This document shows positions 1-9,700 of a stretch of 64,000 bases of DNA, in pieces. The position numbers and the translations under genes were made by a program. The DNA comes from Pseudozyma flocculosa PF-1 (lineage: Eukaryota > Basidiomycota > Ustilaginomycetes > Ustilaginales > Ustilaginaceae): NCBI RefSeq assembly GCF_000417875.1, contig NW_006920894.1, positions 352,417 to 416,416 of the forward strand, given 5' to 3'. The notes under the pieces were generated by a model, which made no database searches, was not told where the DNA came from, and saw nothing but the letters and a program-made list of their open reading frames with translations. Position 1 is the first letter of the stretch, and every line of letters begins with the position of its first letter.

Positions 1-1341
1 GTAAAGATCATCGAGGGCAACTCGGAAAAGCGCCGGGATGACCTGGTCGGCTGCAAGTACTTTGGGAGCTGCGGAGGCTGCCAGTACCAGATGCTGACGT
101 ACGAGGAGCAGCTGCGCATCAAGCAAGGGGTGGTGGAGCGGGCGTTCAAGCACTACTCTGAGCTCGACCCGAGCCTGGTCCCCGAGGTGCTGCCGACCAT
201 GCCGTCGCCCAAGCAGTACAACTACCGAACCAAGCTGACGCCGCACTTCAACCTCCCCTTCGAGCTGCGCCGCGGGAGGCATGGGCGGCACGGCGACGGC
301 GTCAACGCCAAGGCGGCCGACCAGAAGTTTGACTTCCCGATCGGCTTCGACTCGATCGGCACCAAGCGGGTGATGGACATCGAAGAGTGCCCAATCGCCA
401 CGGTCACCATCAACCGAGCTCTGCCGGTTGAAAAGCAGAGGGTCAAGGATACCATCCACACGTACAAGAACGGCGCCACGATTCTCTTGAGGGACTCGCT
501 GAAGTCCTATGAATCAGTCGCCGAGGACACGCTGGTCCAGCTCGATGCCGGAGAGGGCATCGAGCCCGACACCGAGGTCGTCACCAACCACAAGGCCACG
601 GTCAAGGAGCGGGTGTGGAAGACCAAGTTTGAGTCGCCCGCGGGCACCTTCTTCCAGAACAACCGCTCCATCCTGCCGTCGCTGCTCGACTACGTCCGGG
701 AGCAGATCGTTGCGAGCCGCAGCCGCAACGGCGAGCCGGCCGAGGCGGTGGCGGCGCATAGCTACCTGGTCGATGCCTACTGCGGCTCTGGCCTCTTCAG
801 TCTTTGTCTCGCATCGCTCTTCAAGGAGGTCTCGGGAGTCGAGATAAGCTCCGAGTCGATCAAGTACGCCAAGAAGAATGCCGACCTCAACGGCATCGCC
901 AACGCCAAGTTCCTGGCGGGCAACGCCGAGGACATCTTCGGCCGCATCGACTACCCGCCGGAGCGGACGACGGTCATCATCGACCCTCCGCGACGCGGTT
1001 GCGACGAGGCCTTCATTGAGCAGCTGGTCAAGCTGGGACCCTCGGACATTGTCTATGTCTCGTGCAACGTTCACACGCAGGCACGAGACGTGGGGCAGCT
1101 GCTGCGCAAGGCGCCCGAGTATGAAATCCTGAGCGTTCGCGGGGCGGATCTCTTCCCACAGACGCAGTGAGTAGGCTCAGTCGTTGGCGGGGCGTCGGCG
1201 GGCTCGCATGTTTAGTCGCGAACGATCGAGTTGAGCTGACACCCGGTTGTTGCCCCTCCCCTTGTCCCTCGACACCGCCTTCCTCACAGTCACGTCGAGG
1301 GCGTCTGCGTGCTTCGAAAGAAGACGGCCGCGTCCGCCTGA
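1..1341 (+). CDS. TRM2: tRNA (uracil-5-)-methyltransferase, 5' end outside window
   Basis: SAM-dependent RNA methyltransferase of the TrmA/RumA/Trm2 family, expected to make m5U54 in tRNA. The open frame runs in from base 1, so the start lies upstream. Proposed exons are 1-1166 and 1290-1341, giving 405 visible residues. Counting from base 1, a cysteine motif C18-x5-C24-x2-C27 (CKYFGSCGGC) is visible. The SAM-binding motif DAYCGSGLF comes next, then IIDPPRRGCDE, then the catalytic loop YVSCNVHTQARD with the nucleophilic Cys near residue 355. Without splicing the frame stops just after FPQT. The donor GTGAGT at 1167 and acceptor ending at 1289 restore the family ending FPQT-HHVEGV, with a TGA at 1339-1341. 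Family assignment is firm; the last exon is inferred but fits both phase and family. Confidence 0.92.
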
Positions 1342-1679
1342 GCAACGCATCCCTGTTATCCAGCTCGACTCACTGTATCTTGAGATCTGTGTCAATCGAT
1401 CGTCTCTCTGCAGTGTGGTGTCCCACCATGGCCACTCGGGTGCCCTTCTTGTAGATCGGGCGGTGCGAATCGTGATCGCTGCGCCCGATGGTCTGTCGGT
1501 CCGCGAGCTTTGACTTGGCGGGTCAGCGAAGTGGAGTTTTCCTTCTGTCGGGATTTTTCCTTCGCGGCCGACGCTTCCTTCTGTCCAAACCTCCCTCACC
1601 ACCACCCCGGCACCCAATATACTAATCACCTCGCCGACTCGCCAGCCGCACCAGCTGGCTGCATCGATCAACCAGGGCC
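1342..1679. other. Intergenic, TRM2 to Mtf2-like gene
   Basis: No gene recognised. It should hold the TRM2 3' UTR and the promoter and 5' UTR of the next gene. A pyrimidine-rich, CACC-rich stretch lies at about 1585-1615. Confidence 0.5.
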
Positions 1680-3473
1680 ATGCGGCCGATATTCAGTGCG
1701 CTGTTCGCACATTCTGCGCTTCTACAGGCTCTGCACGCTGCCGCTCGCCGCCCCGTGGCCAGAAGCAGCTTGGCACCGCCACATCTCCGCACCGCCCGCT
1801 CAGCGCCAAAGGATGCCGCAGGAGTCTCGACAACGAGCCTAGCCGCCGAGGAAGACCAAGGCTCACGCACGGTGGATCCATCATCGTCCTCTTCCTCGCC
1901 ATCATCGGAGCCCTCCTCATCTAATCAGACTGCCTCGGGCTCTGCCGGACAGGCATCGCAGACGTCGGCGACCTCTGAAGGAGGCTCGATCGTAAACAAG
2001 AAGAACCCCTTCGATGACATCTTCTCCGGAGACGATCCGTTTCCTCGCGCCGCGACCGAGCCGCGCTGGCTCACCGACTCTATGGACCGCGGGAGGGATC
2101 GCCGCGGACGGGGCAAGGAGACGGTGCCACGATCGGTGCTCTTCACCCCTGAAAACGATTCGAGAGGGCACAGGCAGCCGCCACCACGTCGTGGCCGCGG
2201 CACCTACGATCGGACACCGCTTTCTCGCAGCGAGGCCGATGCGTTCGCCAGCCTTCTGCACTCGGCGCTCGATGTCAACATCTCGTCGAACTCCAGCACC
2301 ACGACGGGCGATAACCTCTTTGGACCCCGCAACGAGGGTAAGCCACAGCCGTTTGGCGCCTACACCGACCTCATCTCCCACGAATCGCCTCGAGAAAAGA
2401 CCAGGTACCAGCTCGAGGCCTACCTCAGCCGCAACCGGCTGCGACCGAGATTCGAGGAGAGCAGGATGGCGCGGGCGCGAAAGTCGGCAAGAGAAGGACT
2501 GGCGGCCCAGGTGTCCCAAGCCCAGCTCGATGCCGGTATCGACGAGGCGAGAGAGGAGCTCTCGATGTGCGAGAACGAGTTTGAGGTGTGGGAGTGGGCA
2601 AAGAAGGAGGTGTGGGGCCTGGGGAGCAGCTTCGACGCCCTCCTTCCGCTTTCCATGCAGACTCAGCAGGGCGTTGGCCGCTCGGCGAAAGCGCAGCCGA
2701 CGAGCGAGGTTTCGGACTCTACGCCTGAAGGCGCTGCAACAGACGCCACAACGACGGAGGACTCGCCTTCCAACATCGAGGACGCAGAAGACGCTTCACT
2801 CGTCAGCAGCGAACCGTCAGGGCAGGATTTGGCCGCGACGGAATCCAGCACGGGCACAGCCGACAGCAAGCCACCACCGCCGCCTCGGTTCGGCAAGGAA
2901 ACCCCGTACTTTGCCCCAGTGCTGCATCTCGTATTCCTCACGCTTAGGGACCGCTACCGCTCCCCGCACAGCGCACTTGCCGTTTACGACCTGACGCGGT
3001 CGCTCGGCATCGAGTCGTACGTCCTCGGTTGCACTGCGGCCCTCTTCGCCGACCTGCTGCGTACCCGTTGGGACCACCTTGTGGACCTCGAGTCCTGTCG
3101 CACCCTGCTACGGCAGGCGCGAGAGACAGGCGTGCTCTCGGACCCGGCCTCGCGGCGGCGAGAACTGCTCCGGATCAAGCGACAAAGGAAGCGCGGTCCG
3201 CACGACCCCATCATGACGCCCGAGGACGAGAAGATCCGAGAGGTGGTGGATCGGATCCGGGCAGAGGCGAGGAAGGAGGTGCTCCAGCAAGTCCAGAGCC
3301 AAAAGGTCGACGAGGTCATCGACGTGTTTGCACACCTCGACCTTGGCAGGGAAGAGGCGGCGGACCAGACCACGCTGCAAGAGTCCAACTGGGCGCAGAA
3401 GCACACGCTTGACCTCGCGGACGAGCTTGGCAAGCTTGCGGGCCCGCCGAGCAGGGTCATCCTCGGCATGTAG
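1680..3473 (+). CDS. Mtf2/Nam1-like mitochondrial gene-expression protein
   Basis: Intronless gene for 597 residues. The N-terminus is rich in Arg, Ala and Ser and lacks acidic residues until about residue 55, which fits a mitochondrial presequence. Residues about 60-130 and 335-400 are Ser/Thr-rich low complexity. The recognisable part is at about residues 405-510. It contains FLTLRDRYRSPHSALAVY and then SLGIESYVLGCTAALFADLL, followed by RTRW. I associate this pattern with the fungal Mtf2-like C-terminal domain. In yeast, Mtf2/Nam1 couples mitochondrial transcription with RNA processing and translation. A Lys/Arg/Glu-rich helical tail follows. The first ATG sits at the start of the presequence-like segment and was accepted. 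Family membership is recognised by pattern only; the function here is inferred. Confidence 0.65.
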   Translation: MRPIFSALFAHSALLQALHAAARRPVARSSLAPPHLRTARSAPKDAAGVSTTSLAAEEDQGSRTVDPSSSSSSPSSEPSSSNQTASGSAGQASQTSATSEGGSIVNKKNPFDDIFSGDDPFPRAATEPRWLTDSMDRGRDRRGRGKETVPRSVLFTPENDSRGHRQPPPRRGRGTYDRTPLSRSEADAFASLLHSALDVNISSNSSTTTGDNLFGPRNEGKPQPFGAYTDLISHESPREKTRYQLEAYLSRNRLRPRFEESRMARARKSAREGLAAQVSQAQLDAGIDEAREELSMCENEFEVWEWAKKEVWGLGSSFDALLPLSMQTQQGVGRSAKAQPTSEVSDSTPEGAATDATTTEDSPSNIEDAEDASLVSSEPSGQDLAATESSTGTADSKPPPPPRFGKETPYFAPVLHLVFLTLRDRYRSPHSALAVYDLTRSLGIESYVLGCTAALFADLLRTRWDHLVDLESCRTLLRQARETGVLSDPASRRRELLRIKRQRKRGPHDPIMTPEDEKIREVVDRIRAEARKEVLQQVQSQKVDEVIDVFAHLDLGREEAADQTTLQESNWAQKHTLDLADELGKLAGPPSRVILGM

Positions 3474-3803
3474 ATAGACGCAGAAGCGGCCTCGATCGGC
3501 GAATGTCACAACGCATTTGTGCGGCACCTATGAGCACGATAGTCCCTGAACGCACGCACGTCGGATCGACGGCTCCCGGAGAGGAGCTGTGTATGGTTGA
3601 AGTGCCGGGTGTGGGTTGCCGGGGATAGTATAGCTCTCAGAACGAGGGTGAAGGTGCACCTCGACCCGCAAGAGTGGGAGGTGACTCGACAGAAGCTCTT
3701 GCCAAGCAAGGATGGGGAAGCGGGAAATCTCGAAAGGCTACGCGATGGGGTAGGGATGCAGTGTGCGACGACGAAGGGGAGCCCAGCGAGGCAGCTGGAT
3801 CGC
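3474..3803. other. Convergent intergenic region
   Basis: Space between two converging stop codons. It should hold both 3' UTRs. No gene or clear terminator signal was recognised. Confidence 0.5.
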
Positions 3804-5219
3804 TTAGACGATGACGGCGACGAGCTTGCCAACGACGGCGAGAAGGCCGCCGACGAGGCCAAGAAGGCCAGGAGCAACGCCACCGACGACAGTGTGAATC
3901 ACCGCGGTCAGGCCCTGGAGGGTGCCGTGGAGGTCAGCGACGACGTCGAGGACCTCGTCGACATCGTAGACGGCCGTGGCCACGACGCCCTCGACAGTCT
4001 CGATAAGGGTGGCGAGGACGCCCTGCAGTTCATCGAGGGCAGCGCTGATGGTCTCCTCGACACCACCGACGACGGCGAAGAGGATCGAGACGACGGCCTG
4101 GAGCAGGGACTGGCTGCTGTAGACGGACGAGACGAGGCGGAGGGCGACGAAGAAGGCATTGAGGTCGTGGATCTTGCCGAGTGCGACGAGGAGCTGCGAG
4201 AGGTTGGTCACCTTGACCAGGACGGCGAGCAGGGCGACGACGTCCGAGACGACGACCGAGACGAGGACCTCGAGCAGCGCAACGACACCCTTGACCGTGC
4301 TGAAGACCGAGATGAGCTCGAGCACCTTGACGTCGGAGTGGCAGAGCTTGACGAGCGCGGTGGCACCCTCAACCTTCTCGAGCAGCTCCAGCTTGCCGGC
4401 AGTGGCGACGACGGCGGCCAGGTCGAGGCCGTGCAGGGCGGCAAGGAGCTTCTCAACAGACCGGACGGCGGAGAAAGCGGTGATGACCTTGACGGCACCG
4501 GCGACGTCGAGCTTGAGCACGGCCGAGACGATGGTTTGGGCACCCTTGACGGTCCTGAAAGCGTCGACGACCTTGGTGTTGCCGAGGATGGTCCTGACCT
4601 CCTCGACCTTGAGACCCTTGAGGCTGTCCGAGACCTTGGTGACGTTTGCCACCTCGTCGTGGGACACGACCGAGCTCGTTGTCTTCTCGACCTTGATCGT
4701 CTTGACCTGCTCGGTGGTCACGGTGACGGTCTTCTTGATCTCGGTCACGGTGGACGTCACCTTCTCGATCGATCCCGACTTCTGGGCGGCCTTGAGCGAT
4801 TCGACCTGCGACGAGAGCGTAGCAGCGAGGGTGTGGCAGCTGCTGGCGAGCGTGGCCTGCGAGTGGCGCGCCTGGAGGTTGACGTTGGCGGCCTTCTGCT
4901 TGGCCGCGATCTCGACGTGGCGGGCGAGCAGCCCGCCAGTCGAAACGCCCTTGAGCGCAGGGACGCTGTCGAGCACCGAGTTGACGGGCAGGTCGCGGCG
5001 GCCGAGGCCCTGCTCAACACTGCCGGTGACGGAGTCGAGCTTGAGGCTGTTGGTGGCATCGCCCAAGGGCAGGCCTCCGGTTAGGTCGTTGACGGGAAGA
5101 CCATCAGTCAAGCCGTTGATGTTGACAGGCAAGCCGCCAGTCACGCCGTCGAGGGCGGGGAGAGCGAAGGCGGCCAGAGGAGCCGAAGAAAGGGCGAGGG
5201 TGAGGAGAGAGGACTTCAT
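3804..5219 (-). CDS. Putative secreted Val/Leu-rich protein
   Basis: Intronless gene for 471 residues, family not recognised. Residues 1-19 (MKSSLLTLALSSAPLAAFA) look like a signal peptide. A short degenerate repeat follows, with GGLPVN, DGLPVN and GGLPLG. There is a dibasic site (GLGRRDLPVN) and two LxARH sites that could be processed by a Kex2-type protease. From about residue 150 to the end the chain is an almost continuous series of Val/Leu/Ala-rich amphipathic segments separated by D, K, S or G. It ends in the very hydrophobic GLVGGLLAVVGKLVAVIV. Only two cysteines are visible, so it is not a typical Cys-rich effector. It could be a cell-surface or interfacial protein. A TATA-like element lies about 200 bases upstream. 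Coding is supported by the signal peptide and the organised composition; the role is unknown. Confidence 0.75.
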   Translation of the reverse strand: MKSSLLTLALSSAPLAAFALPALDGVTGGLPVNINGLTDGLPVNDLTGGLPLGDATNSLKLDSVTGSVEQGLGRRDLPVNSVLDSVPALKGVSTGGLLARHVEIAAKQKAANVNLQARHSQATLASSCHTLAATLSSQVESLKAAQKSGSIEKVTSTVTEIKKTVTVTTEQVKTIKVEKTTSSVVSHDEVANVTKVSDSLKGLKVEEVRTILGNTKVVDAFRTVKGAQTIVSAVLKLDVAGAVKVITAFSAVRSVEKLLAALHGLDLAAVVATAGKLELLEKVEGATALVKLCHSDVKVLELISVFSTVKGVVALLEVLVSVVVSDVVALLAVLVKVTNLSQLLVALGKIHDLNAFFVALRLVSSVYSSQSLLQAVVSILFAVVGGVEETISAALDELQGVLATLIETVEGVVATAVYDVDEVLDVVADLHGTLQGLTAVIHTVVGGVAPGLLGLVGGLLAVVGKLVAVIV

Positions 5220-6793
5220 CGTGCAGATTGGGGAAGGAGCGTGTCAAAGAATGTGGGTCGGGGGCAACGTTGAGAGGGTAGAGGGATAGTCCGAGTGAGG
5301 TTGAGGAAGGTCTGAATTATGAGGATGAAGGTAGGGAAAAAAGCTTGGGAGAGGAGAGCAAGTGAGGATTGAGGTTGAGGAGCGAGAGATGGAGATGGCG
5401 GCGACCTCTCCGTTTCTTATATCCTCTGGAGCTCGCAGCTCCAGCCGCAGAACCAGATGTGATCCAAGGACAGGCCTGGTTCGCCTATGATTGAGCAGCA
5501 CCGTCCCTGTACCTGCTCCGGTACCCAAGGGGGACTTCGCGTGCGCAAACTCGTCGGTACGGCGTCTACGACCAACACTCGAGGCTCTCCCGTGTGACAA
5601 GCTATCAGGAGCGTGGTTCATGAATGTTCCCCTGCACGCGCCCAACGAGGCTAGAAGGTTGTCCCGCCGCACCCACCTCGAAGCGCCACATTCGGCGATT
5701 GCTGCCTGCCATTCTTCTCCGATCTGAGCTCGGGCCTTCGAGAGCACACACACGGCCGCTATCTAGACGCGAGCAAGGAAGGCAAGAGGGCGGCCTTAAC
5801 GCGTGCAGGAAAGTATCCCTTCGTTGGGAAGGCAACGTTGCGGCGCTGTCTTCGGAGCAGAGAGGGAGCTTTGCTTTGTGCATAGTCCTAACTGTCGATT
5901 AGCGCCCAGACCCCCTACTGGTGCAGTAGTCTGTAGTTGGGCCTTTTCTATGGACAAAATGAGGACGAATGGCGACTCGGCCCCCAGGCCCGCAGACAAT
6001 CGACAGACGGCACGGACCCACCACTGTGCGTGAGTTAGCGTGTCCGACCCTGCATGCTGCGCATCATGTGGGTGTGTCGTGTCACACAAGCTCTGGCTGC
6101 ACAAGTCACATACATAAGTCCTTCGCGAGCGGGCCTCCCGCTACTGTAAGCCAAAGCACCGTGCTTAAGAAACCTAGTTAGGGACGTGGGGGTCGGTGCG
6201 TACGTACTTACAGCGACCCACCTTTGTCCCGCGACTGCAGATGCTCGGTCCGACCCACCTACAAGCAGACCTGATGTCGTCTGTATCCAGCCCATATCGA
6301 CGATGTAGCTGCGTATGTAGCCTTGTGAGAAGATTGCGGCTCGAGTTGCCCGGTTGGGGTGGACCGAGTGCGAAGGGCATCGTTGGCCCCGTCCCGCATA
6401 ATCGGAACAGAATTTTTCTGCAAAATTCGGCACCATATCGCTGGTGTCGACCGACTTGGATCGCTCGTGCGCTGTCACATCCGTTGCTTGGCCGGCTTGA
6501 TCGTCAACAAACAGAGCGTGTTGGGCCACTCGACGCTTCGACCTGGACTTCGTGCTGAAATCAAGCGCTTCGCACGGCGGAGCGGGGCAGCCCTGCAAGG
6601 CTAGCAGATGAATGGGCCGTCTGGCCGCAGGTGGCGATGGCGTGCGATTAGAGAGCAGATCGAATCCGTATATGTGTACATTTCGAGCCCCCTACGACTG
6701 TGCAAACCGAGAACATTCCGGGATAGGTACGCAGGCGGCCGGTGCGCCCTCCCGGTCCAGCCGAAAGAGGGGCGGCTCGCGTCTGCGACAGGA
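5220..6793. other. Intergenic, 1.57 kb
   Basis: The first roughly 250 bases are the 5' leader and promoter of the leftward secreted-protein gene; they are purine-rich on this strand. The rest should include the 3' UTR of the next leftward gene. Only short, unconvincing open frames are present. No tRNA, repeat array or mobile element was recognised. Confidence 0.5.
5416..5423 (-). promoter_or_regulatory. TATA-like element for the secreted-protein gene
   Basis: On the minus strand this reads GATATAAG, about 200 bases before the ATG of the secreted-protein gene. The position fits a TATA box with a long 5' UTR. This is consensus matching only. Confidence 0.35.
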
Positions 6794-9700
6794 TCAAGCC
6801 ACGACGCCACGCAGCGCCGGCTCTGCGAGGCTGTCGGGCGGCGGACCGTTCGCGAGGTCCATGCCCAGCCATGCACGGATGTCGTCGCCGGTGTAGCCCT
6901 GCTTGGACGGGCGTCGACCTTTGCCCTTGGACCGTGACGTCGACGAAGCCTTGCGAGATTCGGCCGCAGCGGCGCCAGCGGCGGTGTGATGAGCGGCCTC
7001 GCTGCCCGCCGCTTTTTCGCGGGGATAGTGGTGAGACGGCGTCGAGTCTCGCTTGCCGTAGGCGTTGGCCGGATCGCCGCGACGGACGTGGGAGTGAGAT
7101 TGGGAGTGCGAGCGGGAACCTTCGCTGTTTCGGTGCGTGCGCGAGCGGGACTTGGCTCGCACCACCTTCTCCGCGCCATGAGATGCTGGCGCCTCGGTGG
7201 GGCGACGGGAGCGCGGCGCACTATCCCTCTCTGCCCGTTCGAGCTCCTGCAGTTGCCGTTCTAGCGCGCGGCGGTATGCCTCACGATCCGCCTTGGCCAA
7301 CGAATAGGGGTCCACCTCGAGGTACGAGCCTTGCGGAGCCGATGCTTCGCTCGGAAACGGGATGTGCGATGCGCGCGAGCCCGTCGCCGGAAGGTACTCG
7401 TGCTTGCGAAGGCGCCCGGGACTGAAGCTGGGTGACACGGCTGTCGCCGTGCTCGGACTGGTTGAATACGGCATTGTAGTCGACTTGGCCGCAGCGGCCT
7501 GAGCCTCCCGCTCCATTCGCTTCCTGACGGCCGGCACGATGGTCTCGTCCCATTCGTTGCTCGCCGATCGATCCTGCACGTCGTGGATCCGAAGACCAGC
7601 CTGGGCGAAAGGAGATGTCACCTCGACCTGAGGCAGCCCCTCTCGCAAGGGATGCTGCGCGTTGGTCCTGGGCGATGTTGCGTGTGCGAGGCGATCGGTC
7701 TGCTGCTCGGCGACTTCTTCCGAGCCGTTCAGTTCGATTGCCATGGTCCGGCTTCGGCCTTGTTCGCGCAGAAAGGGCGACGCCTTGCGCTGCGAAGCCA
7801 TCCTCCTGCGCTGCGCCTGCAGTTTGCGCGCGAGGAGCGACCCGGCGACGTCGGAATCCGAGGCCGCACCGCTCGTGTCGGCCAAAGACGCGCTGGACAT
7901 TTCCGCCATGCCGGTCTGGTCCCATACGTGGCGTCGATCGCCTCTCGACACCCTCGACGTGTCGGTGTTCCGCCTTCGCCTCACCTGTCGGCTGCCAGAG
8001 GAGGAAAAGCCGTCCGAAGACCGCAGAGACCGTGCCGTGGAGTACGGGTCCATTCTCCTGCGCTGACGCGAGCCAAGCAGCTCGTCCGAAGCTTCATTTG
8101 TCGGAGGGTCGCCATTGAAGGTCGAGGCCTGTGCGCTCGTATCTCGCTCGCCGAGGATGCGCTGTCGAGCCCAGAAGGTTCGCGGGTCGCTGCCCGGGGA
8201 CTCGAGCGCTTTCAGCGCAGCCAGGCTCGCCTGCACGCCCGTATCGGCAAAAGGCGCCTTGCCAGAGCCCCCGGAGGTCGATCCCGAAGACGATTGACGG
8301 GCCAGGAGAGAAGACCGGTCTTCGATCGACGCTTCCATCACTCCAGCAAGTTGAGCTGGCAAAGGTCGACCGACTCGAGAGTCAGCGTTACCAGGACTCA
8401 ACAGCGCATCCAAATGCGACGCATGCGCCGCCTGGCGTCCCAGGGAGGCTTGCTGGGCCACCGCAAGACCCCGCGCCGGTGCCAGCGCCTGGCTCTGCGA
8501 GACCACCTCGGCTGACCAGGGACCATCAGAGGAGGACCAGCTCTGACGACCGTCGAGCTTGATGCCATGTCCCATGCCAGGATACACCGCCGAAGGCGAA
8601 AGGGGCGGACCGCTCTCGGAAGGGCCAGCCGAGTTGCGTCGCTCAGCCTGGCCATGCGGCTCTGGGATTTGCGGTAAAGGCCGCGATCTTGACGATCGGT
8701 GCGATCCAATCTGGGCCGGATGTTGTTCCTCGGTAGAGCCAGAGTAGAGGCCAGCGAGCTCCTCGGGCCGCACAGTGTACCGTGTCTGGTAAGCCGAGTC
8801 GATGCCGCCGAAGTCCTGTGCCTCGCTGGTGTCGCGTGAGCGGGCCGTGACGAAGGACTCGGCGGGTCCGGATGGCTCCCTGCGCGGCGCCGGTCTCGAG
8901 TCGGTTGAGCCTCGGCGTCCCAAGGGCATCCTGGGAGACCCGAAAGACTCATCTAAGCTGCCTGTCGCTGGATGGAACGAGATGCCGTCGGTACCGCTTC
9001 GGTTGTGGAAGCGGGAGTCACCGGTCGAGGGGAGGGGCGAAGCGGCATCGAGGGATGCCGATCGCGAGAAAGCCCTGGGCTCATACGTCCGTTCTGCTGC
9101 GAAAGCAGCCGGCATTCCGCTGATCTGGATGTTGCGCGAAAAGCTGCCGCTGCCGGGGACGAGCACGTGCACGTCTGGATGCTGCTCGTCCTGCATGACG
9201 ACTGTGGGCGTCTTTGGCGTCTTTGAGGCGTCTGGCAGACGAGACGGGTACTGGGCATCGCGATCGGCATCTGACTCCTTGTCGGAGAGCAGCACCTCCT
9301 TTGTGCCCGAGTCTGAGCCGACGCGGCTTTGGACGCCGTCCGAGGATAGGACATCGGTGAACGCCGGCGATAAGGGCGAAACTGCGGGAGCGAATCCGCC
9401 AGGTCCGGCAATGTACACCGTCTGGCTTCCCATCCCCTTTTCGAGCGTCAATTCAGGCAACGGCCTCTGGCTCGCCTTGTGACTGACGGCATCCGCCAGG
9501 CTGGTACCGGGAGTGGACTGGCGAGCGTTGTACGTGTCGGCGCCCGAAGTTTCCGTGAATCCGCACGTGGAAGCGGCCTCGCTGGGGTTGGGACTTGTCC
9601 GACTGTCCTGCCTCGATCGACCGGCAATGGCTCCAATCTGAGCGGCTCCGCTGACTCCGCTGGCGGTTGACGCCTCGGATCCAGCTGCTCCGTCTTCCGT

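Noticed and set aside
3597..5084. Long open frame of 495 codons on the + strand
   Set aside because: It is antisense to the signal-peptide-bearing gene. Its Asp/Glu/Gly/Leu-rich repetitive product mirrors the Val/Leu codons of the real gene; no family features.
4159..5289. Second + strand open frame of 376 codons
   Set aside because: Ser/Thr-rich shadow of the same secreted-protein gene, with no domain or leader.
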